From assembly GCA_002914845.1 (NCBI GenBank), contig JXTC01000043.1, positions 54,142 to 118,141 on the forward strand: 64,000 nt of DNA, read 5' to 3'. Source of the DNA: Trema orientale (taxonomy: Eukaryota > Streptophyta > Magnoliopsida > Rosales > Cannabaceae). The position numbers and the translations under genes are program-made. Positions 1 through 11,894 of this stretch are shown piece by piece. Under the pieces are notes generated by a model, which worked only from the letters and a program-made list of their open reading frames with translations, had not been told where the DNA came from and ran no database searches. How positions within the stretch are numbered: position 1 is the stretch's first letter; the number at the start of each line of letters is the position of its first letter.

Positions 1-92
1 CTACAGGGGTTATCTGTAGTAGATTCGGACCCGGCTACAGGGGTTATTTGTGGCAGATTCGGACCTAGTCACAGGGGTTAAGTGTGGCCATA
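1..92. repeat. 34-bp tandem repeat, about 2.6 copies
   Basis: A unit containing 'acaggggttat' and 'agattcggacc' recurs with a period of 34 bp, starting near positions 1, 35 and 69. The last copy is partial and diverged. It lies inside the LTR-like fragment and is probably part of it. The array may continue to the left of the window. Confidence 0.75.
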
Positions 93-711
93 GTCGCCAA
101 AAACTGGGGAAAAGCAAAATTGAAATTGTTATTGACTAAAAGGGATTCGAAAAGACAGATTTGGAAACTTATTACTTATTTTGTCAAATTGTTTACTGAA
201 CGACTTGATTTGAATATTTTCTAAAGTATTGATTTCTAAAATCAAATTTGTTCTGAAAATATTTGTTAATGATTTTGGTTTATATATGCTTGATCCAACT
301 AGATAAGGTTACTGATTACTTATTGGGCTTCTAGCTTACTCTTTTATTTTTTTTCTTCCCAGGTATTAAAGACCGTCAGTTAAGAGGTTCACTAAGGGAG
401 AATTTATCTAAGTAATTGGGATACATTCGAGTTCATGAATGAAAGATGAAAAGTCATTCATTTTTATTGAGAAAGTATAAAGACTGAAAAAGTCAATTAG
501 CACAAATATGTTATATTATAGTATGTATTTTGTATAGTTAAGTCTTAATATTTGGAAACTTAATAGAATTATTAAGTTGTGCATGATTTAGTGGTATTTA
601 TTGGAGTTTAATTATTCTTTATTTTTGTGAATTGTAGATAGATGCCTTGCATATTTATAAGGCTTTGCCTTATAGGTATGCAGCGCACGTCCTCGGATGT
701 GGGGCGTGACA
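1..711 (+). mobile_element. Ty3/Gypsy LTR-like fragment (fossil)
   Basis: The segment opens with a short tandem repeat and ends near position 711 in a GC-rich stretch closing in TGACA, as many plant Del/Tekay-type LTRs do. No coding part of the same element is seen beside it, and the left end lies outside the window. It is either a solo LTR or the edge of a longer element. The family call rests only on end sequence and general resemblance. Confidence 0.4.
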
Positions 712-2320
712 TATCCAGTTCTTACAGTTATGTTCAATTTGGCCTTGAACATCTTTACCTGGTTCTGCAATAATTCTAAGAAATTAAGCCTTCATAATTC
801 CTTACAAGCATCACTGTTTTTCATCACAGGAATGGACATGAAGATAATACCCTCAGAAGAGGATAACCTCTACAATGATCCAACTAAGTCTTTATAATTA
901 GGTTATCCCTTTGAACCTAGATCTTGGGATCTCCAGTCAATTAGGTTGGGTTTCCATTGTATAGACTTTTACTTCATGGGCTTTAGTCCCATTCCTCTTG
1001 ATGATTTATCAACTAACACTCTATTTAGCCCTTTGGTTAGCGGATCTGCCAGGTTATCCTTAGACTTCACATAGTCTATAGAAATAACTCCCGTTGAGAG
1101 TAGTTGTCTAATGGTATTATGTCTACGATGTATACTTCTAGACTTACCATTATACATGTTACTCTGTACCCTTCCAATAGCCGATTGACTATCGCAATGT
1201 ACAGACATTGGCGGCACAGGCTTATCCAATCTAGAATATCTTCTAAGAAAGGGCTTAGCCATTCAGCCTCTTCTCCACATTTATCTAGAGCTATAAACTC
1301 AGATTCTATCGTGGATCGGGCTATAATCATTTGTTTTAAAGATTTCCATGATACAGCTACTCCAGCTAATTTGAACACATACCCACTAGTAGACTTTGAG
1401 TCTTTTATATCAGATATCCAGTTTGCATTGCTGTATCCTTCTAAAACTGCAGGATATCTATTCTAGTGTAGTCCGTAGTTACGAGTATATCGTAAGTACC
1501 TAAGTACTTTCACAATTCCTTTCCAATACTCAGCACTTGGATTACTCGTATATCTACTCAGTCTACTGACTGTGTAGGCTATATCTGGCCTTGTGCAACT
1601 CATCAAGTACGTCAGACTACCAATCACTCTTGAGTATTCTACTTGAGAAACACTCTCATCTTTATTCTTAAAAAGGTATTGACTCATATCTATCGGTGTT
1701 CTGGATACTCCAGAATCATCTTTGTTGAATTTCTCTAAAATTTTGTCCACATAATGTGACTGATTAAGTATGAGTCCATCAGACGTCCTTGTAATTTTAA
1801 TTCCCAAAATTACATCAGCTAGACCCATATCTTTCATATTAAATTTGGAGTTCAATATATTCTTAGTAGTTTTGACCATCTTGTCATTACTACTAACAAT
1901 GAGCATGTCATCAATATAAAGACACAAAATGACGTAGCCATTTTTAGTATTTTTGACATAAACACATTTGTCACACTCATTGATTTTAAAACCATTAGTA
2001 AGCATTACCCTGTCAAAATTTTCATGCCACTACTTTGGTACTTGCTTCAAGCTATACAGAGACTTGACCAGTTTACAGACTTTCCTTTCTTGTCTAGGAG
2101 CAACAAAACCTTTAGGTTATTCCATATAGATTTCTTCATCTAGATCTCCATTAAGAAAGGCTGTTTTTACATCTATTTGGTGTACTTCAAGATTTCGCAG
2201 AGCGGCAATCGCAGGTATCATCCTTATGGAATTTATTCTCGTCACCGGAGAATAAGTATCAAAGTAATCTAGGCCTTCTTTTTGCCTATAACCTTTGATA
2301 ACTAATCTATACTCCACTAA
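712..2320 (-). mobile_element. Ty1/Copia retrotransposon 3' part (broken fossil)
   Basis: Reverse-strand coding remnants cover the Copia-type reverse transcriptase (catalytic segment with YIDDM and the usual downstream LTYLM and RPDIAY-like motifs) and the terminal RNase H, which includes the CDSQSAI and ADPLTK-type motifs. Gag, protease and integrase are absent. The part nearest 712 looks like the 3' non-coding end. The element is broken by several lesions and truncated at its 5' side close to the MITE at 2362. Confidence 0.85.
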
Positions 2321-2361
2321 CCTTAAAAAAATAATAACAATAAAAAATTCATCGTATATTA

Positions 2362-2777
2362 AGGCCATATTTGATATTATTGCATTGGATTGGATTATAA
2401 TGGATTAGATTGGATAAACTTAATACTATTTCATGTTTAGTGTATTATTGGATTAGATTAGGATTATTATTATAATGTGGGACTCACTTTTTATTGGAAT
2501 GTGTAATAAAATTATTTTATATTAGTTTAAATATGAAAAAATATAAAAAAATATTTATAATGTGGGACCCACTAGTTTAAAAAATTGAGATAAATGTTAG
2601 TCCCACCACTTTTGAGTGTGAGATTAATAATCCCACATTTTTGAATGAGATAAATTATCCCACTCACATAGAACTATTTTGGGGTTGTGGATTATTCATC
2701 ACAATCCTAAATTAGCATCAAACATGAGTATAGGATAAATAATCTCAATCTCAATCCTAGTCTTATCAAACAAGGCC
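2362..2777. mobile_element. Tourist-like (PIF/Harbinger) MITE, copy 1
   Basis: This is a non-coding element of about 416 bp. Its ends are short inverted repeats, (A)GGCCATATTTGATA on the left and TATCAAACAAGGCC on the right. It is flanked by TTA at 2359-2361 and TTA at 2778-2780, the target size expected for Tourist elements. The interior is rich in 'ggattggatta' on the left and 'caatcc' on the right, so it can fold back on itself. Two related copies lie at 21395-21840 and 56876-57163. Confidence 0.7.
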
Positions 2778-2780
2778 TTA

Positions 2781-3250
2781 ATTCAAACTTGAGCTCATTC
2801 AAACTACTATGTATGCTGACTATTTGGCACATTCTCCGTTCATCGTCTAATAAAAATTGATTAACGAGTGATCATATGCAGCATATTTTCTAAAGCTGGC
2901 CCACTTAAGTCCAAAGTTTTCAGAATGGGTGGTTGAATATATAATAGTTAAAGGTTCTTTCTCTAATAACTAATATAGTCCCTTTTTTAATTTTTTTTGA
3001 TAATAACTGATATAGTCCATTATGTCCACTGTCCACCCACTTTGTCGCTCCTTCCAGGAAATTCCAACCCAAGCAAGCACAGGACCTCTAATTTTATATT
3101 TCTAATACTTAATTACCTCTTGAAAAGTCTTCTTGACCTCGATATCCTCTCTAAGATTAGATATATACTGCTATTCTTAATATACAAACCAATTAGAAAT
3201 TGTTTGCTTATTTGCTTAATTTCCTTGCTCTCTTCTTTCTCAGTACCAAT
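2781..3250 (+). promoter_or_regulatory. Upstream region of TNL-A
   Basis: This stretch has no gene. Its first part ('cttgagctcattcaaactac' and 'gagcatattttct'-like blocks) resembles the sequence at 44460-44620 upstream of TNL-C, so it belongs to a shared ancestral TNL upstream block. A TATA-like 'agatatatact' lies near 3159-3169, about 85 bp before the chosen start. A W-box core (TTGAC) lies near 3133. Their function is inferred. Confidence 0.45.
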
Positions 3251-6200
3251 ATGGCTGCTGCTTCTTCTTCTTCTTCTCGAAAGAAGCATGATGTTTTTAT
3301 CAGTTTTAGAGGAGAAGATACCCGCAAAACTATTACGAGTCATCTCCATGCAGGACTGGTACAAAAGAAAATAGAAACATATGTTGATGATAGACTCGTG
3401 AGAGGAGACGAGATTTCACAGTCTCTTTTGGATGCCATCGAGGACTCACAAATTTCAGTTATTATATTCTCGAAAAATTACGCTAATTCGTCGTGGTGTC
3501 TGGATGAGCTTGTGCATATTCTGCACTGCAGGGAAAAGAATAAGCAGACTGTTCTACCCGTCTTTTACCATGTAACTCCGTCTGATGTGCGGAAACAACG
3601 AGGAAGTTATGCGGCTGCACTTGCCACACTTGAGGAACGTTACAGCGCTGAGATCGTGAAAAAATGGAGGACCGCTCTAAAAAGAGTACCTAATATATCT
3701 GGGTATGATACAGCAAACACCAGGTACTCTCTACTCAGCTCTGACTCATTATTTCTCCATAAATAAGGTACTTATTACATGCATTTTGAATTACCCTTAA
3801 TTATGTGTCCTCTCTTTCTTTGGAAAAATTAAAGAATTACAAATTAGAGAACAACATCGCTCGATCATGTATGCCTTTTCGTCGTCCATCTATGATTGCT
3901 ATAGTACTAGTTTACATTTTAACAGGGCATGTCGTTGGATGCCGAAATGTCTCTTCTAATATTAATGAATAATATTGCTCTAGCTAGTATATTATTTGAC
4001 TTTAATATAACTCTTGCTAGTATAATCTCTCATTTTTAGTTATTTGGAGATTAACTATATTATTTTTAGTTATGATGATAAAAGAAGTTCGATCGGTCGA
4101 AATCATGGATATGTATATACAATTTACATATATAGCTATCGCTTTTATATTCGTCATAAAAAGTGCATATCTTGTGCAAATTTTACTTATTTTGTACTGA
4201 GATGAAAATAGATCTGTCATATTAATTCTAGTAACTGTTGATTCTCATTCATTACCAGTTGTTTTTGTCTTGTATGTTTAAATATATTCTAGGAATGAAG
4301 CCGAATTAGTTAAGATCATTGTTGACGATGTACAGAAGAAATTGAAGTCTATACCATTAATAACCCATGAATTCAAGGGCCTAATTGGAATTGAGAAGCG
4401 CATCAAAGCTATTGAATCATTGTTACAGATCGACTATGTGTCAAATGTTCCCATTATTATAGGCATTTGGGGGATGGGTGGTTTGGGCAAGACAACCTTA
4501 GCTGATGTTGTATTCAAACGATTCTGCTATCAATTCGAAGGTTCTTGCATTCTTCACAACATCAGGGAAGAATGGGGAAAACATGGATCACATGGTTTGG
4601 AAAATAATTTTTTTGCCCAACTAGCGGAGGACAAAAATCTACTTATAGTCAACGATACGGATTTAAAGGATAGGCTTCTCCGCAAAAGGTCACTTATTAT
4701 TCTTGATGATGTAGATGACGGAAAGCATTTTGAAAATCTAGTTGGACATCGGAATTCGTTAAACCCTAGAAGTAGAATTGTCATAACAACCAGAGATATG
4801 CAAGTGCTTAGGAATATTGGAGTTAATGAGAATGAGGTGTACAAGTTAGGAAAACTGAATAAAAATGAAGCTCTTCAACTATTTTGTTTGAATGCTTTCA
4901 AAACCCGTACTTTACCAGAAGGCTACATGGAGCTGTCAAGAGGGGTGTTAAATTATGCTAAAGGTATTCCAATAGCTCTAAAAGTTTTGGGATCTCACCT
5001 GTTTTCTAGGAGAAAAGAAGAATGGGAAAGTGCATTGGAAGATATTGATCTTGACCCAGAAATTCAGAAAATATTGGAAATGAGCTTTCATGGACTGAAC
5101 GATAAAGAAAAAGCTATATTTCTTGATATTGCATGTTTTTTTAAAGGAATGAGACGAGATCATGCAGAAGACATATTAGATAGTGGTTCTAAATTTGTAA
5201 TTACAAATCTTATTGACAAGACTCTCATTATTGAAACGAAAGACAACACACTCTGGATGCATGATTTGGTACAGGAAATGAGTTTACAAATTTCTAGTGG
5301 AACAGGTAGATTGTGCAGTACCGAAGAAGTATGTCGTGCCTTGGAAACTAATACAGTAAGTGCTAGTGCAAAATCGTAAGCTAATTAATCTACTTTTTTG
5401 AGTGCACATTATATGTTTATAATAGATATTTTCATGTGTACATATATATATATATGTGAGCATCAGCAATTAAATTCTTTTCAAAAAAACAAGTAGAGTT
5501 ATATACATACTTAGTTTAATTCAAGTCTGATCTATGTATATTCATGTGTGTGCATCTATATTTTGTTTTGGGGAATACCAAAACATTCCTTTCTCTTCAT
5601 AAATCTACTTTCATAATAGTTCTAATTTAAATTTCATTTGTAAAGCATCGCTCTGTATATTGAATCTTAGTTCCCGTCAAATGGGAAAATTTCAAAATAA
5701 TAATATAGTTGCTCTCCAATTTTTTTTTTCTTTTTTTTTTTTTTTTTTGGGAAAAGCTTGCCGCCCTCTATATTGAAAATGTGGATATAATAATAATAAT
5801 ATTGCTCTAGGTTTGAAATTACTTTTCGTAATTGAAATAGAAAATTATTCCAACGAAAATGATAAATGTACGTTAAAATTACATGTCAAAAGGAAAAAAT
5901 GATCTTCACCTGTCTACAAGTTTTTCATTGAGATTCTCTGATGGAAGTTTTTTGAAATTGGATTTGTCAATTTTCAGGATACTGAAGCTATCCAAGGAAT
6001 ATTTCTAGATGTGTATGCGATTAAAAAGGATGTAAACTTGAAACCTGCAGTCTTCGAAAGAATGCCCAATCTAAGACTTCTCAAATTATCTGTGCGTAAG
6101 TCTTGCCAATTGCACCTTCCACAAGGCCTTCACTTTCTTCCCGAAAAGCTTGTATACCTCGACTGGTATTATTACCCTTTCAGTTCTTTACCCTCAAGTT

Positions 6201-8828
6201 TTAAACCCGTTCATCTCGTGGAACTTCACATGCGCTCAAGCCAACTGAAGCAACTTTGGAACGGAGTACAGGTATATACATGCTTAAACATATTAATTTG
6301 TTTGAATATAATTTGGATATATATAAATAAATTAGTGGACAAGTCAGTCAAATAAGTAATGTTTGTCGTTTATATCTTTTTTCTCACAGGAACTTAAGAA
6401 ACTAAAATATGTCAATCTTGAAAACTCAAAGAAGTTGACTCGTATACCAGATCTCTCCCGAGCAAATCTTAAGATCATAAATCTTCAAGATTGTACAGCT
6501 TTAGTCGATCTTTCTCCACTTAGGTTTCAGCAAAATGCACCAACAGAAAAGTCAGTAGTGTCTTCCTCAGACATATTGTCCTATCATTATGATGGTTCAG
6601 AATCTATATTGAAGCCACATTATTGGGATGTCACTAATTACTTGCTTGATATCAGTTGTTGCTCTAATCTCAAAACTGTTTCAAACTTGTCTGGGTATAT
6701 AGAACACATACGTTTGGGACACACTGCGGTAGAAGAATTGCACTCTTCCATTTGGTCTGTCCATGGTCTTGTTTCGATCGATTTGAACAATTGTAAACAT
6801 ATTAAGAGTCTTCCTAGTAATATTTGTGCATTGGAATCGTTGGAATATCTAGATTTGGGAGGTTGCTCATCTTTCGACAACTTACCAGTTGTACTTCCAA
6901 AGAGTCTAATAGGATTAAATTTGTGCAAAACGGCAATAGAAGAAGTTCCAGCATCATCTTTCGAGTGTCTCCCTAGTCTTAAGTTTCTAAATATGAGCAG
7001 CTGCAGGGAGTTAGAAACCCTCCCTACCACCATTTGTATGTTGGAGTCTTTAGAATATCTACATTTAGGATATTGCTATTCTTTCAACAACTTACCAGCT
7101 AAGCTTCCAAAGAGTCTAATAGAATTAAATTTGAGAGAAACAGACATAGAACATGTACACTCATCATCATTCAAGTGTCTCCCTAGACTAGAGTATCTAA
7201 ACATGAGTTTCTGCACAAGGCTTGAAACCCTCCCAACTAGCATTTGTAAGTTGAAGTCTCTTAGGAGACTTAATCTCTCTTATTGCTCAAATCTGGTACT
7301 GGACAGCTTCTCGGAGCTTGTCGAGCCTATGGAATGTTTGGAAGTTCTAAAACTAAGAGGCATAAGGATTAAAAAGTTACCGTGGTCACTCGGAACAAAC
7401 AATAAGCTTCTAAGTATATTTTTGGCTAGGCGTGGTACCCGCCACATGCGTAGAGGAAATTGTCTTCATTTTGAATGGCCCCGTAAGAAAACGAAGCGCA
7501 AGAGTTCTTTAACTGTGCTGCTTGATGAGATTGAAGTAGATCTAACTTACAGCAGTATATTTAATATCCCTCATTGGTACGACCGCAGTTTATCCTCGTC
7601 AGAGTTGGTAGCAGATCAAAGTACTGGAACCAATATTCCTGATACAATTACTATGGTCTTTGACAATTCTCGGTATTATCAGTCTTACATATGCACGTGC
7701 AAGAATACAAGTCCTTATTATGGTTCCTTCTACCTCATGAAATGTAGTTTATTTGATCGCGATACACCAAGTCATACCTTCACGATTTCATGTTGTGAAT
7801 GCTCAAATTTCGATCAGGTGTGTAAAGCGCTGAGGAAAGAATTCCTAATAAGGATTTTGCGCAAGGCAACTGTATCTACCGAGGTATATACATATATATA
7901 TATATATGTATATGTATATGTATATGTATACATATGTACTTTTTCTCGAAATAGTTAAAATTTAAGACGTTTGGTTAATTTGTGATGCAGTATGATTATC
8001 CAAGAAGCAGTTTTTGCTACGATGGAAACCAAATTCCACTATGGTTTAGTGATCGGTCTGTGGGATCTTCAATAGAAATCGACTTCTCTCCACACGATCG
8101 GCATAACACTGGCTTCTTGGGTTTTGCTTTCTGCTTTGTTTTCAAAAAAAACTTCGATTATTACCTCCCTAATCGAATGAGATTTCGTTGTAAATACCAT
8201 TTCACTAAAACCAACAACGGTAACAGCCCAGAACATGGTTGGGTATGGCACGAAAAAAGAATGGAAATATTGGGTACAATACGGGGTAGTTCAGATCACG
8301 TATTAATACATTATTCTAAGGAATACCATGGATATTGTGATGCAACAAAGGTGTCATTTGAGTTTTACCTTGAAGAAATTAAGTGTAATTTTTTCTCCGA
8401 AGGCAATACACGTGATATTTATGACAATTACCAAGTGGAAAAGTGTGGAGTCCGCATTCTATATTGCCATGACTTAAACGAGTCAATAACGGAAGAAGAT
8501 GCACTCCCAGTCCCAGCCGATGCAGACGTCGAACCAGAGAATCATGACATAGGTAATTCACATACTTCTTTAATATATATTACAACACCATCCAGCCTCA
8601 TTCAAAAAGAAAAAAAAAATAAAAATAAAAGTATATTGTTCTATCCTAAATCCAATACTCCCATTCAAAAAGAAAAGAAAATTATTTTTTTTTTAATTTT
8701 TATTTTTGTCACGTAAAATATGCATTTCTTGTTTGGTTTTGGTATGTAATTTTAGATATTGAATCAAATTCGGCCTTTTGTCTTGGTATATAGGTCCTGC
8801 AAAATTTTGGGGAGTCGAAATTGGGTAA
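3251..8828 (+). CDS. TNL-A: TIR-NBS-LRR-C-JID immune receptor
   Basis: Intracellular NLR receptor, about 1306 aa, from six exons read by eye: 3251-3723, 4293-5355, 5978-6271, 6390-7883, 7991-8552 and 8794-8828. All junctions are GT-AG and keep frame. The TIR domain (about residues 13-150) has SFRGEDTRK and the putative NADase glutamate E86 in SSWCLDEL. NB-ARC has P-loop GMGGLGKTT (K224), kinase-2 LIILDDVDD, a GIPIAL variant of GLPL, and MHD at 480-482. Exon 3 carries the LRR_3-type ELHMRSSQLKQLWNG, exon 4 the LRRs, and exon 5 a C-JID domain starting at NQIPLWFSD. By family knowledge, effector perception leads to TIR NADase activity and EDS1 signalling. The start at MAAASSSSS was chosen because it opens just before the TIR; an in-frame ATG at 3200 would add 17 hydrophobic residues. 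No break is seen. The last 11-residue exon is supported by TNL-C. The target is unknown. Confidence 0.87.
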
Positions 8829-9761
8829 GTTATTTCGGCCTCTTTGATGTCGAGAATTATATTAGTTAACAATATGCTCCATACTATTCAGTTTCTTTCT
8901 AGTTTTCACAAAGATACATACAATATAGATTATATTGGTTCCTTTTGGGAAGTTTGATGGAGATATGATTAGCTTTGAAATAAACTTCAAAAGAGAGTGA
9001 AATCATGAGAATTCACTCTTCTCCGAAAGGAAACTTCATTATTTAAGTTACTTAATAAACACCAAAAGATACTATTATATAAGTTAGTTTAAAGGAATTC
9101 TCAGTACATGATAAAATGGTTTAGTTTGATTCTTCAGGAAAAAAAAATGTCCATATGGAATAAAACATCGTATATATTCTTTCACAATTTTGAACTACTA
9201 GTCAAATAAACTTTAATTAGGTAATTCTTTAGAACTGAGACATAAAACTTTTGCCCCAATTTTTTTTATCTAAAACGACGATCAACACAAATGACCAAAA
9301 GAAGTACTGTGAAAAGTAGAGGCACTTCTATTTAAGGACATTTTATAAATTGTTGTAAAACGCATTCATGAATCATTTTAAAGCAATTTTGTTATAGCAT
9401 AAATGGTCGTGGATTAGTGTGTATACCAGTCTTATAATATGAAAGAAGCTCACTGGAACAGTAAACAGATCATACTTTATATTACAAGAAAACTTTTTAT
9501 CCCAAGTGGGATAATTTTACGATTGTGCTGGCTCTTTTTTAAGAGTGAACTCTAAACACTAGAAAAAATGTTTGAACTTATCATAAGAGGTGATCTCTCC
9601 GTGATGAGCTTACAACTTGGAATAAATAGTAGTGCTCTTTATATTAATCATATTTGCAAAATAATTAGTACTGCAGAGTAGTTGATGGGGGCAATCTCAG
9701 GGCACCCATGTGTCCTATCTTTTAGTATTAAAAAATTAGTACAAATATAGGATAATTCTTA
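8829..9761. other. 3' flank of TNL-A, no gene
   Basis: AT-rich DNA with no convincing coding potential. It can be followed by eye against 52245-53070 downstream of TNL-C, for example 'tagtcaaataaa' and 'cataaaacttttgc' blocks in the same order. It therefore belongs to the duplicated TNL unit. It probably contains the TNL-A 3' UTR and terminator, but I cannot place the poly(A) site. Confidence 0.55.
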
Positions 9762-9770
9762 TATTTACAA

Positions 9771-10819
9771 AGGGATAATATAAAAAAAAAAATACCACCA
9801 CTTTTAGTGTTTTATCAAAAAAACTCACACATTTTTGTTTATATCAAATTAAACATTTAACTTATATTTTCTTATCAAATAAGATCGGGCCCACAACTTT
9901 GATCAAAATTGAGACATTATATTATTTAAAAGATATTTTTTTCCCCTTTGAAAGCACTTAAAATAAAAAATAATATTATCTTTCTCGTTTTTTTTTTCAA
10001 AAGAAGAAGTATTTTTCAGTGAAAATAATTATTATTAAAAATATAATAAATTTCAATAAAAATCGAGAACAATTGAAAAAAAAAAATAGAATGAATATGT
10101 AAATGTATCTATGTACCTCTGTAATATAAACTAGTGAAAACTACATCATTCCATCGAGAACTATACCGTAATTAATTTATAATAGGTACATCATAATACT
10201 GGGCATGAGAATATGAATATCGTATAAATACGTACTATCACCATCTATATCTCTAACAAAATTCGGTCGTGCAACATCAATACATAATTTAACCCAATTC
10301 AGATGAATACTTCGGACGTGCAACATCTAATTCAAAAAAAAAAAAAAAACTCATTTTTCTTCTTTTTTTTTTCATTTAAAATAATTAAAATGAAAAAAAT
10401 AAAATAATTAAAATAAAAAAATAGAGAATGACAAAAATTAAAAAAATATTCTCATTTTTGTAATCATTTTAAGTGAAATAATAATTATTGAAACTAAAAA
10501 AAGTTTAAATTATTTGGAACAATTAAGATTTAAAGGGGAAAAAAGACAAAGTAAAAAAAAAATTCATTTTTTCCGTTTATTTTAAGTACTTTCAAACTAT
10601 TTTATTCATAATAATTTATTTTTATCATGTTTTATAAGCTTTAAGGGTAAAAGTGTCTTTTATATAAAATAAAGTTTCAATTTTGACCAAAGTTATGGAG
10701 CCAATTCTATTTGATAGAAAAATTCAAATAGAATATTTAATTTAATATAAATTTAAAGGTGTAGGTTTTTTTTTTTTGATAAAACATTAAAGGTGATGGA
10801 TTTATTTTGATATTATCTC
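9771..10819. mobile_element. Non-autonomous Mutator-like element with long TIRs
   Basis: The left 170-190 bp and right 170-190 bp are imperfect inverted repeats of each other, beginning near 'gggataatat' and ending near 'atattatctc'. The flanks carry a near-perfect 9-bp duplication, TATTTACAA at 9762-9770 and TATTTATAA at 10820-10828, the size expected for Mutator elements. The interior is AT-rich and non-coding. The paralogous site near 53068-53095 lacks the element. Confidence 0.75.
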
Positions 10820-10878
10820 TATTTATAAAGTATCAATAATTATACTTCAAAATAAAAATTCAAAGGCAATATATGAAG

Positions 10879-11027
10879 GCCACGAATGTAATCCCCTTGA
10901 GGGGACCAGTCCCGTTCTTGTTTTGACTAACATAAGTCATATTTAACCAATCTATGTTGGCCAGAATATGATCTGTGTTAGTCAAAATATGAGCGAGACT
11001 GGTCCCACTAACAGGACTACGTCCATG

Positions 11028-11028
<1 letters not shown>
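10879..11028. repeat. Foldback element or long hairpin
   Basis: Nearly the whole left half of this 150-bp segment is the reverse complement of the right half. Examples are 'gggaccagtc' against 'gactggtccc' and 'ttttgactaaca' against 'tgttagtcaaaa'. Only a few bases near 10954 are left as a loop. It could be a small foldback MITE or, if transcribed, a hairpin RNA precursor. There is no evidence for transcription. It abuts the (AT)n tract. Confidence 0.65.
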
Positions 11029-11030
<2 letters not shown>

Positions 11031-11116
<86 letters not shown>

Positions 11117-11124
11117 NTATATAT
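11031..11124. repeat. (AT)n microsatellite containing an unresolved base
   Basis: About 94 bp of pure alternating AT, interrupted by a single N at 11117. The N and the position next to a hairpin suggest that the true length is uncertain. The open frame across it is an artefact of the repeat. Confidence 0.95.
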
Positions 11125-11890
11125 GTATGTATATATCAATAGTTACACTTTAAAAGTGTGGATATAAGGCCATATTTGCTCTCACTATCAGTGTATATAT
11201 ATATATATATACTCAATGTTACCAATCCAATATGTAATTTTTTTTTAACTTGTGTGTAAGGTAATTTTTTTTAGCCTTTGAATCATCATCTAATAGTGAT
11301 CTAATGGCTATAATGAGTTGTATGAAAAGACGCACATCATTAATATTGTTGTTTTCTTACTTTTTACTACAAAAAAATGGGCATGATAATTTTTTATTGG
11401 CCAAATTGATACCTATGCATAAATAAAATAAAAAAAATACCTACTAGATTGGTGCCCTTTATCTGTTGTCTCTTTTAAATTTCAGTGTACAAATATTTTG
11501 TATACCTCGAGTGGCTAAATTTATCAATGAACAAAATGAATCTGCAATTTATTATCTATTATTAGTGTCCACATTTTTATTTTTGGTTTGTCCACAGAAA
11601 TATACAATTCACAGTGTATTTTTTTTTTTCAATCTTCTGACTATTTTTTTTTCTTTTTTTTTTCTTTACCTTCACTCTCTCTTCTCCTCAGGCGAAAGCG
11701 TAATTTATCCATTTCAATTTCCACTTCGGTAGACAATAATTTGATCATCATTTTGTTTAGTTTTCATAAATATGAAAAACATCCCTTCGATTTAGCAAAA
11801 TTAATCAACACAAATTTCACTCTTATATATGTCTACAAATATTAGTTTAGATTAACATACGAAAAGATGAAATAATCTTACTCTAATATG
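11125..11890. other. Gene-free spacer matching the TNL-C downstream spacer
   Basis: No gene is seen. From about 11480 the sequence parallels 53200-53720, sharing 'gtccacatttttatttttg', pyrimidine-rich tracts and a 'cttctcctcaggcga' block. The short open frames here come from T-rich tracts and are not conserved as protein between the two copies. Confidence 0.5.
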
Positions 11891-11894
11891 TTTC

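Noticed and set aside
3113-3374. Frames overlapping the TNL-A start on both strands
   Set aside because: Shadows of the TIR exon; the + frame at 2997 runs out of phase with the TIR.
10968-11153. Open frame across the (AT)n tract
   Set aside because: It encodes only alternating I and Y from the microsatellite and contains the N.
11466-11845. Small open frames in T-rich DNA (and similar at 53142-53512)
   Set aside because: They arise from pyrimidine tracts; the paralogous spacers do not keep the same peptide.
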